From positions 33,265,873 to 33,329,872 of the forward strand of contig NC_134019.1 in assembly GCF_040712315.1 (NCBI RefSeq): DNA of 64,000 bases, in the 5' to 3' direction. Made by a program: the position numbers and the translations under genes. This DNA comes from Castanea sativa. Lineage: Eukaryota; Streptophyta; Magnoliopsida; Fagales; Fagaceae. The notes beneath the pieces are model-generated. The model ran no database searches. It was given only the letters and a program-made list of their open reading frames with translations, and was not told the origin of the DNA. The first letter of the stretch is position 1, and every line of letters begins with the position of its first letter. Positions 34,290-46,120 of this stretch are shown in pieces.

Positions 34290-36316
34290 ACCTGAAACGT
34301 TAATTTTAGTAAAGTATGGGGTCCGAGGACCCTACATTTCCAGCTTTCTTCTTGATGCTTAAAAGTTTATAACTTAAGAAGTTAATTTTCCCAAAGTAGA
34401 AAGTCTGTGGACTTGACATAACTAAGGTTCTGCTTAACAAATTATAAGATATCAATTTCCACAAGGTATGTGGTCCAAGGACCATGCAACACCAAGTTTC
34501 TGTTTGATACTTAGTAATATATCAATTTCTACAAGGTATGTGGTCGGAGGACCATGCATTACCAAGTTTCTGTTTGATACTTAATAATAGTAACTTAAGA
34601 TGTTAATTTCCCCAAAATAGAAAGTCTGTGGACCCAACATAACTAAGGTTCTGTTTAACTAATGATAAAATATCAATTTCCACAAGGTATGTGGTCCGAG
34701 GACCATACAACACCAAGTTTCTGTTTGATACTTAGTAATATATCAATTTCCACAAGGTATGTGGCCCGAGGACCATGCAACACCAAGTTTCTGTTTGATA
34801 CTTAGTAATATATCAATTTCCACAAGGTATGTGGTCCAAGGACCATGCATCACCAAGTTTCTGTTTGATACTTAGTAATATATCAATTTCCACAAGGTAT
34901 GTGGTCCGTGGACCATGCATTACTAAGTTTCTGTTTGATACTTAGTAATATATCAATTTCCACAAGGTATGTGGTTCGAGGACCATGCAACACCAAGTTT
35001 CTGTTTGATACTTAGTAATGTATCAATTTCCACAAGGTATGTGGTCGGAGGACCATGCATTACAAAGTTTCTGTTTGATACTTAATAATAGTAACTGAAG
35101 ATGTTAATTTCCCCAAAGTAGAAGGTCTGTGGACCCGACATAGCTAAGGTTCTGTTTAACTAATGATAAGATATCAATTTCCACAAGGTATGTGATCCGA
35201 GGACCATGCAACACCAAGTTTCTGTTTGATACTTAGTAATGTATCAGTTTCCACAAGGTGTGTGGTCGGAGGACCATGCATCACCAAGTTTCTGTTTGAT
35301 ACTTAGTAATATATCAATTTCCACAAGGTATGTGGTCCGAGGACCATGCATCACCAAGTTTCTATTTGATACTTAGTAATATATCAATTTCCACAAGGTA
35401 TGTGGTCTGTGGACCATGCATTACCAAGTTTCTGTTTGATACTTAGTAATATATCAATTTTCACAAGGTATGTGGTCCAAGGACCATGCATCACCAAGTT
35501 TCTGTTTGATACTTAGTAATATATCAATTTCCACAAGGTATGTGGTCGAAGGACCATGCATCACCAAGTTTCTGTTTGATACTTAGTAACATATCAATTT
35601 CCATAAGGTATGTGATCCGAGGACCATGTATTACCAAGTTTCTATTTGATACTTAACAATAGTAACTTAAGATGTTAATTTCCCCAAAGTAGAAGGTCTG
35701 TGGACCCGACATAACTAAGGTTCTGTTTAACAAATGATAAGATATCAATTTCCACAAGGTATGTGGTCCGAGGACCATGCAACACCAAGTTTCTATTTGA
35801 TACTTAGTAATGTATCAATTTCCACAAGATATGTGGTCGAAGGACCATGCATTACCAAGTTTCTGTTTGATACTTAATAATAGTAACTTAAGATGTTAAT
35901 TTTCCCAAAGTAGAAGGTCTGTGGACCCGACATAACTAAGGTTCTATTTAACAAATGATAAGATATCAATTTCCACAAGGTATGTGATCCGAGGACCATG
36001 CAACACCAAGTTTCTGTTTGATACTTAGTAATGTATCAGTTTCCACAAGGTATGTGGTCGGAGGACCATGCATCACCAAGTTTCTGTTTGATACTTAATA
36101 ACATATCAATTTCCACAAGGAATGTGATCCGAGGACCATGCATTACCAAGTTTCTGTTTGATACTTAATAATAGTAACTTAAGATGTTAATTTCCCCAAA
36201 ATAGAAGGTCTGTGGACCCGACATAACTAAGGTTCTGTTTAACAAATGATAAGATATCAATTTCCACAAGGTATGTGGTCCGAGGACCATGCAACACCAA
36301 GTTTCTGTTTGACATT
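34290..36316. repeat. array of 70-bp tandem repeats with two monomer types
   Basis: Roughly 28-29 units. Type A reads ATATCAATTTCCACAAGGTA, then TGTGGTCCGAGGACCATGCA, then ACCAAGTTTCTGTTTGATAC, then TTAGTAAT. Type B is a diverged 70-bp version with TTAATTTCCCCAAAGTAGAA and GGTCTGTGGACCCGACATAA. B units recur among runs of A (around 34385, 34597, 35100, 35665, 35895 and 36185), giving a higher-order pattern. The centre GGTCCGAGGACC is a near palindrome. The array lies between integrase and the accessory gene, where Tat/Ogre elements are known to grow satellite-like repeats. Confidence 0.9.
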
Positions 36317-36388
36317 TTAGAAGTTGTAATTTATAAGACCATATACATTCATAATTTAAACCATAAACGACAAAAGTACCTTTTATCA

Positions 36389-38645
36389 ATAATAATACCT
36401 TCGAAGGTTGTTTACATTCTACGGGCGTTGTACAACTTTTTCATCTAGATCAACTAGTCGATATGACCCTATGCCTGCTACAGAAATAATCCGATATGGT
36501 TCTTCCCAATTTGGTCCAAGCTTTTCCCAAGCTGGGTTTTTAGTAGTACCCACAACTTTTCTCAACACTAGATCCCCAGGCGCTAGTGGTCTTAGCTTCA
36601 CATGGGCATCATACCCTCGTTTAAGTTTCTACTGATAATAAGCCATTTGGACCATAGCTGCCTCGCGTCGTTCCTCAACTAAATCCAGGCTTTTCTCCAG
36701 GAGGCCGTCGTTATTTTCTGGACTAAAAGAACTCGTCCTTAGCGTGGGGAAACCGGACTCTAAGGGTATCACCTCTTCGGCTCTGTAAGTCATAGAGAAT
36801 GGCGTTTCTCCAGTGGATCTGCGTGGTGTAGTTCGATACGTCCATAAAACATGTGGTAGCTCTTCTACCCATCTGCCCTTCGCGTCATCCAGCCTTTTCT
36901 TGAGTCCACTGACTATGACCTTGTTAACAGCCTCGGCATGCCCATTTCCCTAAGGATAAGCTGGAGTAGAGTATCTGTTTAATATGCCCATGTCACTACA
37001 ATACTTCCTAAAAGCTCTACTATCAAACTGACCGCCATTGTCTGAAATGAGTGCGTGGGGTACCCCAAATCTAGTGATAATGTTCTTCCAAATAAACTTC
37101 TTGGAATCGACGTCCCTAATATTTGCTAAGGGCTCAGCCTCAACCCATTTAGTGAAGTAGTAGGTTCCCACGAGCAGCCACCTTTTGTTTCCTATAGCCC
37201 TCAGAAATGGCCCTACTATGTCCAATCCCCATTGAGCAAAAGGCCAAGGACTGGAGAGAGGATTAAGGACTCCTCCAGACTGATGAATGTTAGGAGCGAA
37301 CCTTTGGCATTGGTCACACTTTCTTGCATAGTCCTGAGCTTCCCTCTGCATATTGGGCCACCAATATCCTTGAATTAGGGCCCTATGGGCTAGGGACCTT
37401 CCCCTAGTATGGCTTTCGCAAATTCCCTCATGCAGTTTTTCCAAAAGTGCCTCCGTTAATTCGGGGTGCACGCATAACAAATATGGTCCGGAGAAGGATC
37501 GTTTATACAGTTTTTGGTCCTTGGACAACCAAAAACGTGGTGCCTTTCGACGGATCTTATCTGCTTCAGACTTGTCCTCGAGAAGAATGTCATTTTTCAG
37601 AAAAGATATCACAGGGTCAATCCAACTAGGTCCAGGCCTTATTAGATGGACACGGGCTGCACTAACAGTGGTGAGAGTTGGCTCTAGCAAATCTTTGACA
37701 AGGATAATCCTAGGCAAGCACTGAGTCGAGGATGTTGCTAAGGTAGCCAAAGAGTCTGCATGTGTATTTCCACTTCTAGAAACGTGAGACAGGATAAAGG
37801 AATCAAATTTAGATTGTAAACGTTTGACCTGGGTCAAGTATTCTTGCATTCTTGGATCCCTAGCCTCCATGGTCCCTGTCACCTGGCCGACCACTAACTG
37901 AGAATCCGAGAGCATATGAACTCCCTTTCCGCCCATCCTATACACCATGTTCATACCGACCAAGACTGCTTCGTACTCAGCCTCGTTATTAGTAGCCGAG
38001 AACGCCAACCTCAGAGATTTTTTTGAAGACAATTCCCTCGGGAGATACCAGGACAAGTCCGATACCAGACCCTTTCTGGTTAGCTGCCCCATCAACGGAC
38101 ACTTTCCAAGTGGGAGGTCCTATGCCCGTGATCACGCCAACTGATTTTTCATCCATGTGTGATTCCTTCACAGTCTCTTCCAACAATGGTTCTATGAACT
38201 CCGCCACCAAATCTGCAAGAACCTAGCCCTTCACCGAGGTGCGCGACATGTATTTGATATCAAAGGCTCCCAAAATATTTCCCCATTTAGCCACCCTTCC
38301 AGAGTAGTCAGCACTGTGCAACACTGACTAAAGAGGCAGTTGGGTCAAAACTACAACGGTATGGGACTGGAAATAGTGAGGAAGCTTCCGCGTGGCATGA
38401 ACTACAGCTAAAAGCGCTTTCTCCAAAAGTAGGTAATGCACCTCGGCTTCATTCAAGGATTTGCTGACGTAGTAGACCGGTCTTTGCACCCCATCGTCGT
38501 CCTTTATGAGGACCAGGCTGACCGCATGGACGGCCACTGCCAGATACGCAAACAGGACCTCATCTACTTCAGGCCGAGACATAATGGGTGGCCGGGAAAG
38601 ATATTCCTTAAGTTGTTAGAAGGCTACAATACAATCCTCGGACCA
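36389..38645 (-). pseudogene. pol: gypsy RNase H, archaeal-like RNase H and integrase, interrupted
   Basis: Continuation of pol. The RT-linked RNase H remnant (38582-38328, with SLVLIKDDDGVQRPVYYVSK) ends at a TAG, and another TAG follows near 38225 (SVKG-stop-VLADLV). The archaeal-like RNase H begins at WKVSVDGAANQKG (38110). It is split by a frameshift at a 7-T run near 38020 and continues ATNNEAEYEA...MLSDSQLV. The integrase zinc region (HEGICESH...CDQCQ) and two catalytic Asp motifs (GLDIVGPF, ISDNGGQF) are readable. A TAG at 36952-36950 comes just before the third catalytic residue (GNGHAE), and a further TAA lies near 36630. The C-terminal GPF-like tail is 36601-36389. Most stops fit Gln or Trp codons. 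Confidence 0.85.
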
Positions 38646-39566
38646 TTAGAACTCCCTCCACTTATTCAACAGTTGGAAGAAAGTCCTGCATTTGTCAGCT
38701 GACCAAGAGATGAACCTGCTAAGGGCAACAATCATTCTAGTCAATTTCTGAACTTCTTTTGGATTTCGAGGTGGCTGTAAGCTTTGAATAGCTCTGACCT
38801 GTGCCAGATTCACCTCTATCCCTCTATGAGTAACCATATAACCTAGGAACTTTCCAGAACCCACACCGAAAGAACACTTCGAAGCGTTAAGACGCAACTT
38901 GTACTTTCTAAGTACCTGAATAATGTCGTCCAAATCTTTCACGTGCGCAGGTATCGTCTTACTCTTTACTACCATGTCATCCACATATATCTCAATGGTC
39001 TTTCCAAGTTGCAATTCAAACATTCTGGTCATCATCCTTTGGTAAGTAGCCCCAGCATTCTTCAATCCGAACGGCATCACTTTATAGTGATAGTTCCTTG
39101 TTAGAATAATAAAGGCAATTTTCTCCTGATCCTCCGCCGCCAGTGGAATTTGGTGATAACCCTGGAAGGCATCCAAAAAGCTCATCCGAGGATGTCTGAT
39201 CGTGGCATCCACAAGCTGATCGATGCACGGCATTGGAAACGAGTCCTTTGGGCAGGCTTTGTTTAAATCTATGAAGTCCACACATACTCTCCACTTTCCA
39301 TTTTTCTTTTTGCCCACAACCGTATGCGCCAACCACTCCGGGTAGAAAACTTCCTTAATAGCCCCAGCCCTCTTATGCTTGAGCACCTCTTCTTTAACGG
39401 CTTTGAAGTGCTCCTTGGAGGAACGCCGAAGGGGCTGCCTTCTAGGGAGAATAGCAAGATTGACGTTTAAATGATGACAAATGAAGCTTGGGTCTACCCC
39501 CGGAGCCTCATAGGGATCCCACGCAAAGACATCGATGTTATCCTTCAAAAACTCCAACAACTCCAT
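38646..39566 (-). pseudogene. pol: gypsy reverse transcriptase segment
   Basis: An open frame of 306 residues in a damaged pol. RT motifs in order: VCVDFIDLNKACPKD (about 95-108), SFLDAFQGYHQI with catalytic D132, MPFGLKNAGATYQR (164-177), YVDD at 194-197, LNASKC and FLGYMV. It is closed by a TAA at 38646, and a second TAA follows about ten codons on before the RNase H. The junction with the upstream protease frame contains a frameshift near 39575. RT itself looks catalytically complete but is not linked to protease or integrase in one frame. Confidence 0.85.
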
Positions 39567-40345
39567 CTTTTCTTAACATGGTAAACATACGCCAACTTGA
39601 AAGAACCTTTCAAGATCATCCGCTACAGAAACTTCTCCAAGTCTTCGCATATGGCCTCCTCTGCTGTCACCACGTCGGGCGCATCCAGAGTCGTTAATTG
39701 CTATAAGTCTTTCACAGCCGAGGTCGAGGACTCTGTTTCAGCCTGATGCAACACTGCAGCCGATATGCATTGCCTGGCCACCGATTGGCTGCCAAGAATC
39801 TCTTCAATGTACTCCCCCGAAGGGAACTTGACCTTAACATGCAAGGTGGAGGAGACAGCACCCAGAGCGTGCAGCCAGGGCCTGGCAAGGATGGCTATGT
39901 ATGGGAAATATGCGTCGACCACAATAAAATCCACCTCAACTGTTTCCGAGCCAGATTGCACGGGCAACCGAATCTGTCCCTTTGGTGCGATAGCTTTACC
40001 TTCAAAGCTTATGAGTGGCAAGTCATAAGGAGTGAGATCCTCCAGTTTCAACCTTAGCCCCTTGAATAAATCAGGATACATGATATTTGCGCCGCTGCCT
40101 TGATCAATCATCACCCTTTTTACATTGTAATTCCCTATCCTCAGAGTGACCACCAGGGCGTCGTCATGGGGTTGGATGGTCCCAACCTTATCCTCCTCTG
40201 AAAATCCCAAGATGGGCACATTCACCTTCAACCTCTTCAGCTTGGAGCCCACCTCATCAGCCTGGGAGTGCGAAATTGCCATCACCCTGGTGGGACATGA
40301 GCCGATCCTGCCAGGCGCAGCGAAGATAACGTTGATCGTTCCCAA
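39567..40345 (-). pseudogene. gypsy aspartic protease region
   Basis: 214-residue open frame ending TAG at 39701. The active site is D81-Q-G-S-G (VMIDQGSGANIMY), followed by a retropepsin-like hydrophobic pattern (FIVVDAYFPYIAILARPWL). The protease would cut the Gag-Pol polyprotein. Beyond the stop the frame continues with recognisable text (APDVVTAEEAICEDLE) and another TAG before the frameshift into RT. Confidence 0.8.
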
Positions 40346-40380
40346 GGGCGGCCGAGATCAATTATTCTTCTAATTATTCG

Positions 40381-41713
40381 AGCCGGATTGACTGCCCTGC
40401 CCGTTAGGTTGGTACAGGTGCTGCTTTAATTTTCCTTCACTAATAAGCTGCTCCAAGTGGTTCCAGAGGGTCCGTCAGTTCTCGGTAGTATGACCCATGT
40501 CGTGATGGTACTGACAAAAGAGATTCTGATTCCTCTTCGTAGGGTCCCCCGCCATCTTACTAGGCCATCTGAAATAGGGTTCCTTACGGACCTTCTCCAG
40601 TAGCTGGTGCACCGGTTCTCGAAATACAGTATTAACAGTCTGAGGTGCTGCCGAGCCAGGCTGCCTAGAGTAATCTCTTCTCGGCTTATTGTTGTGATAT
40701 CTATCTGACCTAAAATCCCTTCTCTCCTGTGGGATAACCTTCGCCTTACCCTTTCCCTGCTGTTGGTCTTCCTCGACCCTTTTGTACTCGTCAATATGGT
40801 CCATAAGGCAACGTACACTTCATACGAGCTTTTTGGTCAAAGACTTCCTCAAGTCATGATCAGTAAGAAGACCTACCTTAAAGGTATTGATCGTCACCTC
40901 GTCAAAATCACCATCTATCTCGTTAAACATCTCCCAATACCTGTTGGAGTATGCTTTCAACGTCTCACCCTCCCTCATGGCCATAGATAATAGTGAGTCC
41001 AACGATCGAGGAACTCTGCTGCATGTAATAAACCGTGACGCGAATGCTCTAGTAAGTTCCCCGAACGAACCTACAGACCCCGATTTAAGGCCGTTAAACC
41101 ACCTCATAGCAATAGGTCCCAAGCTAGAAGGGAAGACTTTGCACATCAGGGTCTCATTGTGAGAATACACCGCCATTCTTTGGTTAAAGTGGCTCACATG
41201 TTCCACCAAATCAGTCCGACCGTTATAGATGGTGAAGGTGGGTTGGGTGAACCTCCTAGGGAGCCTCCCATTCTCAATCCTACATGAGAATGGCGATTTG
41301 GAGAGTTGGTGTAACGCCCGGCTCATAGCATCGTTCCCTAAGCCCCTGGAGGGGAGCTTCTTGTGTCTGCGACCTAGTAGGTCATCCTCTTCGCAAGAGG
41401 ATGTTTTGCTGGGGGGCGACCATGACCTTGAACTGTAACTACTTTCCCAAGATTCCCCCGAAGAAGTATTAGCTAGGGGTGAAGCACGCCTCCGCCTGAC
41501 GCGACGCAGCTTCTTCTTAAGGTGATTAATCTCCTTCTGCATGGCCTTGGCATCATCTTCATGGGTGGCACTGCCTCCACCGCGAGTATGACTTGCTCTA
41601 GGATATTCAGTGTGAACGCTACCTTCTCGATCCCTCCGGCACTCAAGACGTTCAAAAATATCCTCAGGTTGCGATCCCTGAGATTCTGCATGGTGTGAGC
41701 CTAAGCCTGCCAT
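40381..41713 (-). pseudogene. gag: gypsy gag, interrupted
   Basis: ATG at 41713 lies 47 bp inside the 5' LTR. The first 297 residues (to 40820) are open and hold a basic region (KKKLRRVRRRR, about 68-78) and the retrotransposon gag core (YNGRTDLVEHVSHFNQ, MRWFNGL, ASRFITCSR, GETLKAYSNRYWEMFNEI). A TGA at 40822-40820 interrupts. The same frame resumes (SVRCLMDHIDEYKRVEEDQQ) to a CQYHHDMGHTTEN zinc-knuckle-like motif, whose last Cys position is a TGA at 40477-40475. More stops follow near 40370-40381. Gag would form the particle core and bind RNA. Confidence 0.85.
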
Positions 41714-41740
41714 GGTGTTCCAGTTCCTCCAACACTAGAT

Positions 41741-41758
41741 TTCCCACAGACGGTGCCA
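41741..41758 (-). other. primer-binding site of the gypsy element
   Basis: TGGCACCGTCTGTGGGAA starts two bases inside the 5' LTR on the coding strand. It has the TGG start of sequences complementary to a tRNA 3' CCA end. The tRNA species was not determined. Confidence 0.6.
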
Positions 41759-41760
41759 AT

Positions 41761-42540
41761 TATAGGTGCACAATTGTGCCTGGACCCAAAGACAAATGTG
41801 GGCTCAGGCCCAATGAGCCTTAAACAATAAGATTTGTAAAGTGTGGATTTGAAATCTAGGTTAGGGATGTGAGAAGCGTGGTAAATAGTCTTGAGTGTTA
41901 CAGTATTTGCAAATAATAAACAAATATGACAAAGGAACCTCCTCGAACGTAAGTCGAGGACGATCTGTGTATTATTTCTCTTTTTCTTTTAAAGATTACA
42001 GTTCTTAATCATTCTTCAGCTAACTGGCCGATCCCCCCTTCTTTCCTCTCTTCTCTTTCTTAAATACTTCTTCTTCTTCTTCTTTCCTCTTTGTCCACGT
42101 GTCACACGAATCTTATCCTTAGATTCTCCCCCCCCCCTCCCTTCCACCACCTTCCTAAGTCTTTAAATAATAGCAGGAAGGTAAATTCTACTGTTCAGGG
42201 GTCATTTCCCCATTAATGCGGCCAGGGAGGTAGGTACAGGGTCTTTAATGTGGAGGTAGCAGCCTTTTTCTGAGATATTTCTCTCACACCTTTGCATCTA
42301 GAAGGTACTTGGATCCCCCTCTTAACCAACAGTTTTTCCAGAACTCTGCCTTTAATCTTCTTGGCGAATCCCAGGGTCATCGCGAGTCTGTCCGAGGGGA
42401 GATTCATCCTCGGACGAATCCTCGGACCTTCGCTCTGTGGGCCGACTTGTAGTCCTAAAGGCCTTTAGTCAAAAACGGACTGGCACCCGTCAATAAAGCC
42501 TAAGGCCCAAATACTTGCTCAGGTCCTTTTACTCCCCACA
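41761..42540 (-). repeat. 5' LTR of the gypsy element
   Basis: 780 bp, collinear with 29979-30744. The last base pair has mutated from TG...CA (plus-strand start TATAGG instead of TGTAGG). Small CT-rich indels near 42070 and 42130 account for the length difference. Confidence 0.9.
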
Positions 42541-42801
42541 CCAAGCAGCTCCGTAGCTACAGTAGCTACAGTTTTTTTTCAGTCTTCCGTTTGTACTTTT
42601 TTTTCCTTTTATATATATTGTTATACTGACACAACAAATTTCACAATATTTTCACAATTATTAAGGTGTCAATTTCTTATATATCAAAATAAAATAATAA
42701 AATATGAAACTGTAACCAATCACAACTGAAAATAAATGTTTTGTGAAAATATTGTGACACCTGTTAAGTGAATGTGTAAAAGCTATAATACTTTTAGTTT
42801 G

Positions 42802-42870
<69 letters not shown>

Positions 42871-43450
42871 TTTTTTTAAGTCATCAATTTGTGCTCTTTT
42901 TTCTACTAACTATATAAAAAGAGGCAATGCCTCTACAGTGCCCCTTTTGGTGTAGTGAGCCTTTTTTTTTCCCTAAGTTTTGAACAGCTACTATAGTGCC
43001 ACTTCAGTTTGTTCAAGTGGCACTATAGCTACAGTTTTTTTTTTTTTTTTTCATTCTTCTGTTTGTACTTTTTTTTTCTTTTAAATATTTATAAGAACCC
43101 GTATATATATTATTATACTGACACAAAAAATTTTACAATATTTTCATAATTATTGAGGTGTCAATTTCTTATAAATCAATATAAAATAATAAAATATGAA
43201 ACTGTGACCAACCACAAATGAAAAAAAAATATTTTGTAAAAATGTTGTGACACTTGTTAGATGAATATGTAAAAGCTACAGTACTTTTGATTTGTTCAAT
43301 ATGTATTATTCATTGCTTTTTTTATTTATTTTTTTGGTCATTGATTTGTGCTCTTTTTTCTATATATAAAAAGAGCGAATAGGCTCATGAAGAGTGTTAT
43401 GAACAGTATTTTTGGTTTAATGACTTGCCTTTTTCCCTTTTTTTTTTCCT
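42541..43450. repeat. tandem array of ~0.45-kb units, right part
   Basis: 42541-42898 completes the unit cut by the gypsy element. A further unit runs 42903-43357, and a partial one starts near 43360; the opening word ACTATATAAAAAGAG recurs at 43706. An (AT)n/poly-T tract at about 42808-42877 expands one unit. A 14-bp perfect hairpin, CTATAGTGCCACTT and its complement, lies at 42991-43028. Confidence 0.75.
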
Positions 43451-43667
43451 TCAAGTTCACCAACTTGGTCTGAGTTTGTTTTTTTCTTTTAAAGGATTTT
43501 TATATGTTTACTTTCTACTTGTAATGTAAGCTTACATTGTATACACACAAAAAGTAACAAATATTATATACATTTGCAAAAAAAAAAAAAAATTGTACAA
43601 ATTTTGCAAATGTGTACAACATTTACCAATTTTTATGTGTTTACAATATAAATTTACATTGTAAGTG

Positions 43668-43706
<39 letters not shown>

Positions 43707-45265
43707 CTATATAAAAAGAGTGAATGGGAAAAGTTACACTAATTTCGCTATATTAGTTTTGGTTTGTTTAACTTTCACTGTTTTGTTAGGCCATTTTTTT
43801 TGTGAATGCATAAAGTTGTAGTATATTTGCTATATTATTTTTGGTTTGTCGACAATAATTTTCACAACACTTTCATAACAAATCAAATATAGTAAATTGT
43901 TATTGGTTCTAATTTAAACTTACCAATGAAACTACTTTTTTGCCCACCAATAACAACTTGTAGTAACCTACTACTTATGATTTGTTGTGAAAATATCATG
44001 GACATAACATTTTTTGTGTGAAAAATGTTAAGATATCTTGATTTTGTCACAATATTTTCAAAACTGCTGAGCCAAATTATAACAAAATTATAAAGGTATT
44101 ATGAAAATGTTGCGTCATTCTGTTGTGTTTTTAGAAATTTTTTGTTGGTTTAATCAACTTTGTTTAGCCAAAATTCACTAATTTACATACAATTTTCTTA
44201 GATTGACTTTTTGTATATTTTTTTCTTTACAAACTATTTTAAGTAAAAACACACAATTTTGCACACAAAAACAAAAACAAAAACTTAGGAAAAAAACATT
44301 TTTCGTCCTTTGTGTTTGGGGTAGTTTACAATTCTTCCTTAAACTTTAAAATCAAGCAATTTTTCCCTTAATATTTTGAAAAGAGCAAATATGTCATATT
44401 ATTTTTCTCTCAGTTAAACCCTATTGAAAGCTTATAATTCTTAAAATATTTATTGTGTAATGTCTAAATTACTCCTGCTAAATTTTAACATCCTAAAAAT
44501 TTTCTTTACATATTTTGAGTTTTAAATGATAAAAATTCTTAAAAAGTTAGAATGATGATATTAGGTGTTTTATTTGTTATCTAAAGAATGTTGATTTTCT
44601 AGGTTTAAATTTTCAAAACTTATAATTTATCTAATGAAAATTCAATAACACATGCCTTTTGTTATCTTCTTTTTTTTTATTTTAAATTTCTTAGCAAAAC
44701 TCAGTTGTTTATTGTTGGAAGATGATGATATTCATTATCATTTTTAGAAGTTTTAAGAAAATAGATATATTGTCTTTAGCAAGTAGGTACTAAAAAACTA
44801 TTATAGTTAAATAAATATTTATATGTTAAATAGCTACCCTAACTTTGTAGTTGATCAAAAATCTTAAACGAATGAGATTAATTTTTTACGACATAATTAT
44901 CAAAATTCTTAAAATTAATGTTTCTTTTGATTAATGTAAATCTCTATATACTTTAAAAATCAAATGATTCATATTTTTGTTTTGTAATACAAATAAAATC
45001 TAGAATTGACCTTAATTACTACAGTACTTTTTTTCCACGACAAGCATGTGCTGCCCTAACTAGTAAATATAAAATATGGAGTACAAGGAAGTACAATCCA
45101 TATCTGCTTTAGCGTTTGGATAAAGGAATGTGATTTATCATTTGCGCATGTGTTTAGTATTGCCAAGGAGAATTGTTCAACTATGTCAAAACATGTGACC
45201 AATCCTGATTAATTAGCTGATAATCTATAATTGATTTAAAATTTTTGAGAGTTGAGAGTTGAGAC
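43451..45265. other. AT-rich intergenic
   Basis: No gene. Contains a (TG)n(TA)n tract at about 43671-43705 and many T and A runs. Confidence 0.5.
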
Positions 45266-45473
45266 TAAGTGTCCATTTTGAATCCACTTATTTTACGAAA
45301 ATTGAAAACTTTTTGCTGAAAATACTGTAAATAAAGGTAAAAGTTAATTGAAATAGTACAGTGGGACCTATGAATAATATCAAAAAGTGCAATGGGACCT
45401 ATGAATAGTACCAAAAATAAGTTGAATAGTAAAATAAGTTGACAAAAATAATTCATGCTAAACGCGCACTAAG
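45266..45473. mobile_element. MITE-like repeat
   Basis: Starts AAGTGTCCATTTTGAATCC and ends AAACGCGCACT. The interior has two copies of a ~30-bp motif around GTGGGACCTATGAATA and GCAATGGGACCTATGAATAG. Sequences of the same style occur at 51103-51300 (inverted) and 54411-54579, so it is a dispersed non-autonomous family. Confidence 0.55.
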
Positions 45474-45599
45474 ATTTGATTGTTGTTATTGTTATTATTA
45501 GGTTCTAAAAATTTAAAACAATTGGCAAACCGTGAACTGAAACTTGTCTAAATATAGATCTTAGAAAGGTATATTAGATAATGCTCAAGATGCTGCAAG

Positions 45600-46120
45600 T
45601 CAAAATATAAGAACAAGGAAGCTACAGATTCAAGAAAACAAAACTTGTCAAGCTCGACCGATTGAGAAGAATGTTCAACCGATCGAACTGCGATTCTTCA
45701 AATTTTAATTTCGGCCCATCAGTCCAGTGAGAGTAGATCCACATCAAATAATTTTGAGGAGTTCATAGCTCAATTTGGTAATTGTGTTAGATTTACTATG
45801 AATTGGTTAATCTTAATTTGATATAGTGGATTGTTCTCTTGGGATCGTTCCCCCAAGTTTTTTACCTTGAAACAAGTTGTTTCATTGATTTTCTTAGGCC
45901 ATCACATCTTGTGTTATTTAGTTTTTCGTTGTACATGTTATATTTGATGAATGCTTAACCTAGATTTGAATAATCAACCTAAGTAAGAACTTGGCTAATA
46001 AATTAGATTAAACATATTGTGTTTTCCAAGAGTCTAAAACTTAACCATTATTATTGTATCGATACACATGGCATAACTTGAACCTAAGATGCAGAGTGAG
46101 AACTAAGTCTGACTTTTTTT
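45600..46120 (+). repeat. possible LTR remnant
   Basis: Includes CTCTTGGGATCGTTCCCCCA and TTTTTTACCTTGAAACAAG, in the style of a copia U5 region. No termini identified. Confidence 0.3.

Larger units (their letters stand above)
29979..42540 (-). mobile_element. Ty3/gypsy (Tat-type) LTR retrotransposon, complete but decayed
   Basis: 12,562 bp, coding strand minus. LTRs at 41761-42540 (5') and 29979-30744 (3'); the target duplication CCAAG is present at 29974-29978 and 42541-42545. A putative primer-binding site reads TGGCACCGTCTGTGGGA just inside the 5' LTR. Order: gag, protease, RT, RNase H, a second archaeal-like RNase H, integrase. Then follow a 2-kb array of 70-bp repeats and an antisense gene before the 3' LTR. 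The dual RNase H and the antisense accessory gene point to the Tat lineage. Several pol and gag stops make it non-autonomous. My rough comparison of the LTRs suggests about 4-5% divergence plus small indels, older than the copia insertion. Confidence 0.93.

Noticed and set aside
34290..36316. Regular ~70-bp repeats resembling a CRISPR array
   Set aside because: The repeats are contiguous diverged monomers without unique spacers, inside a plant retrotransposon.
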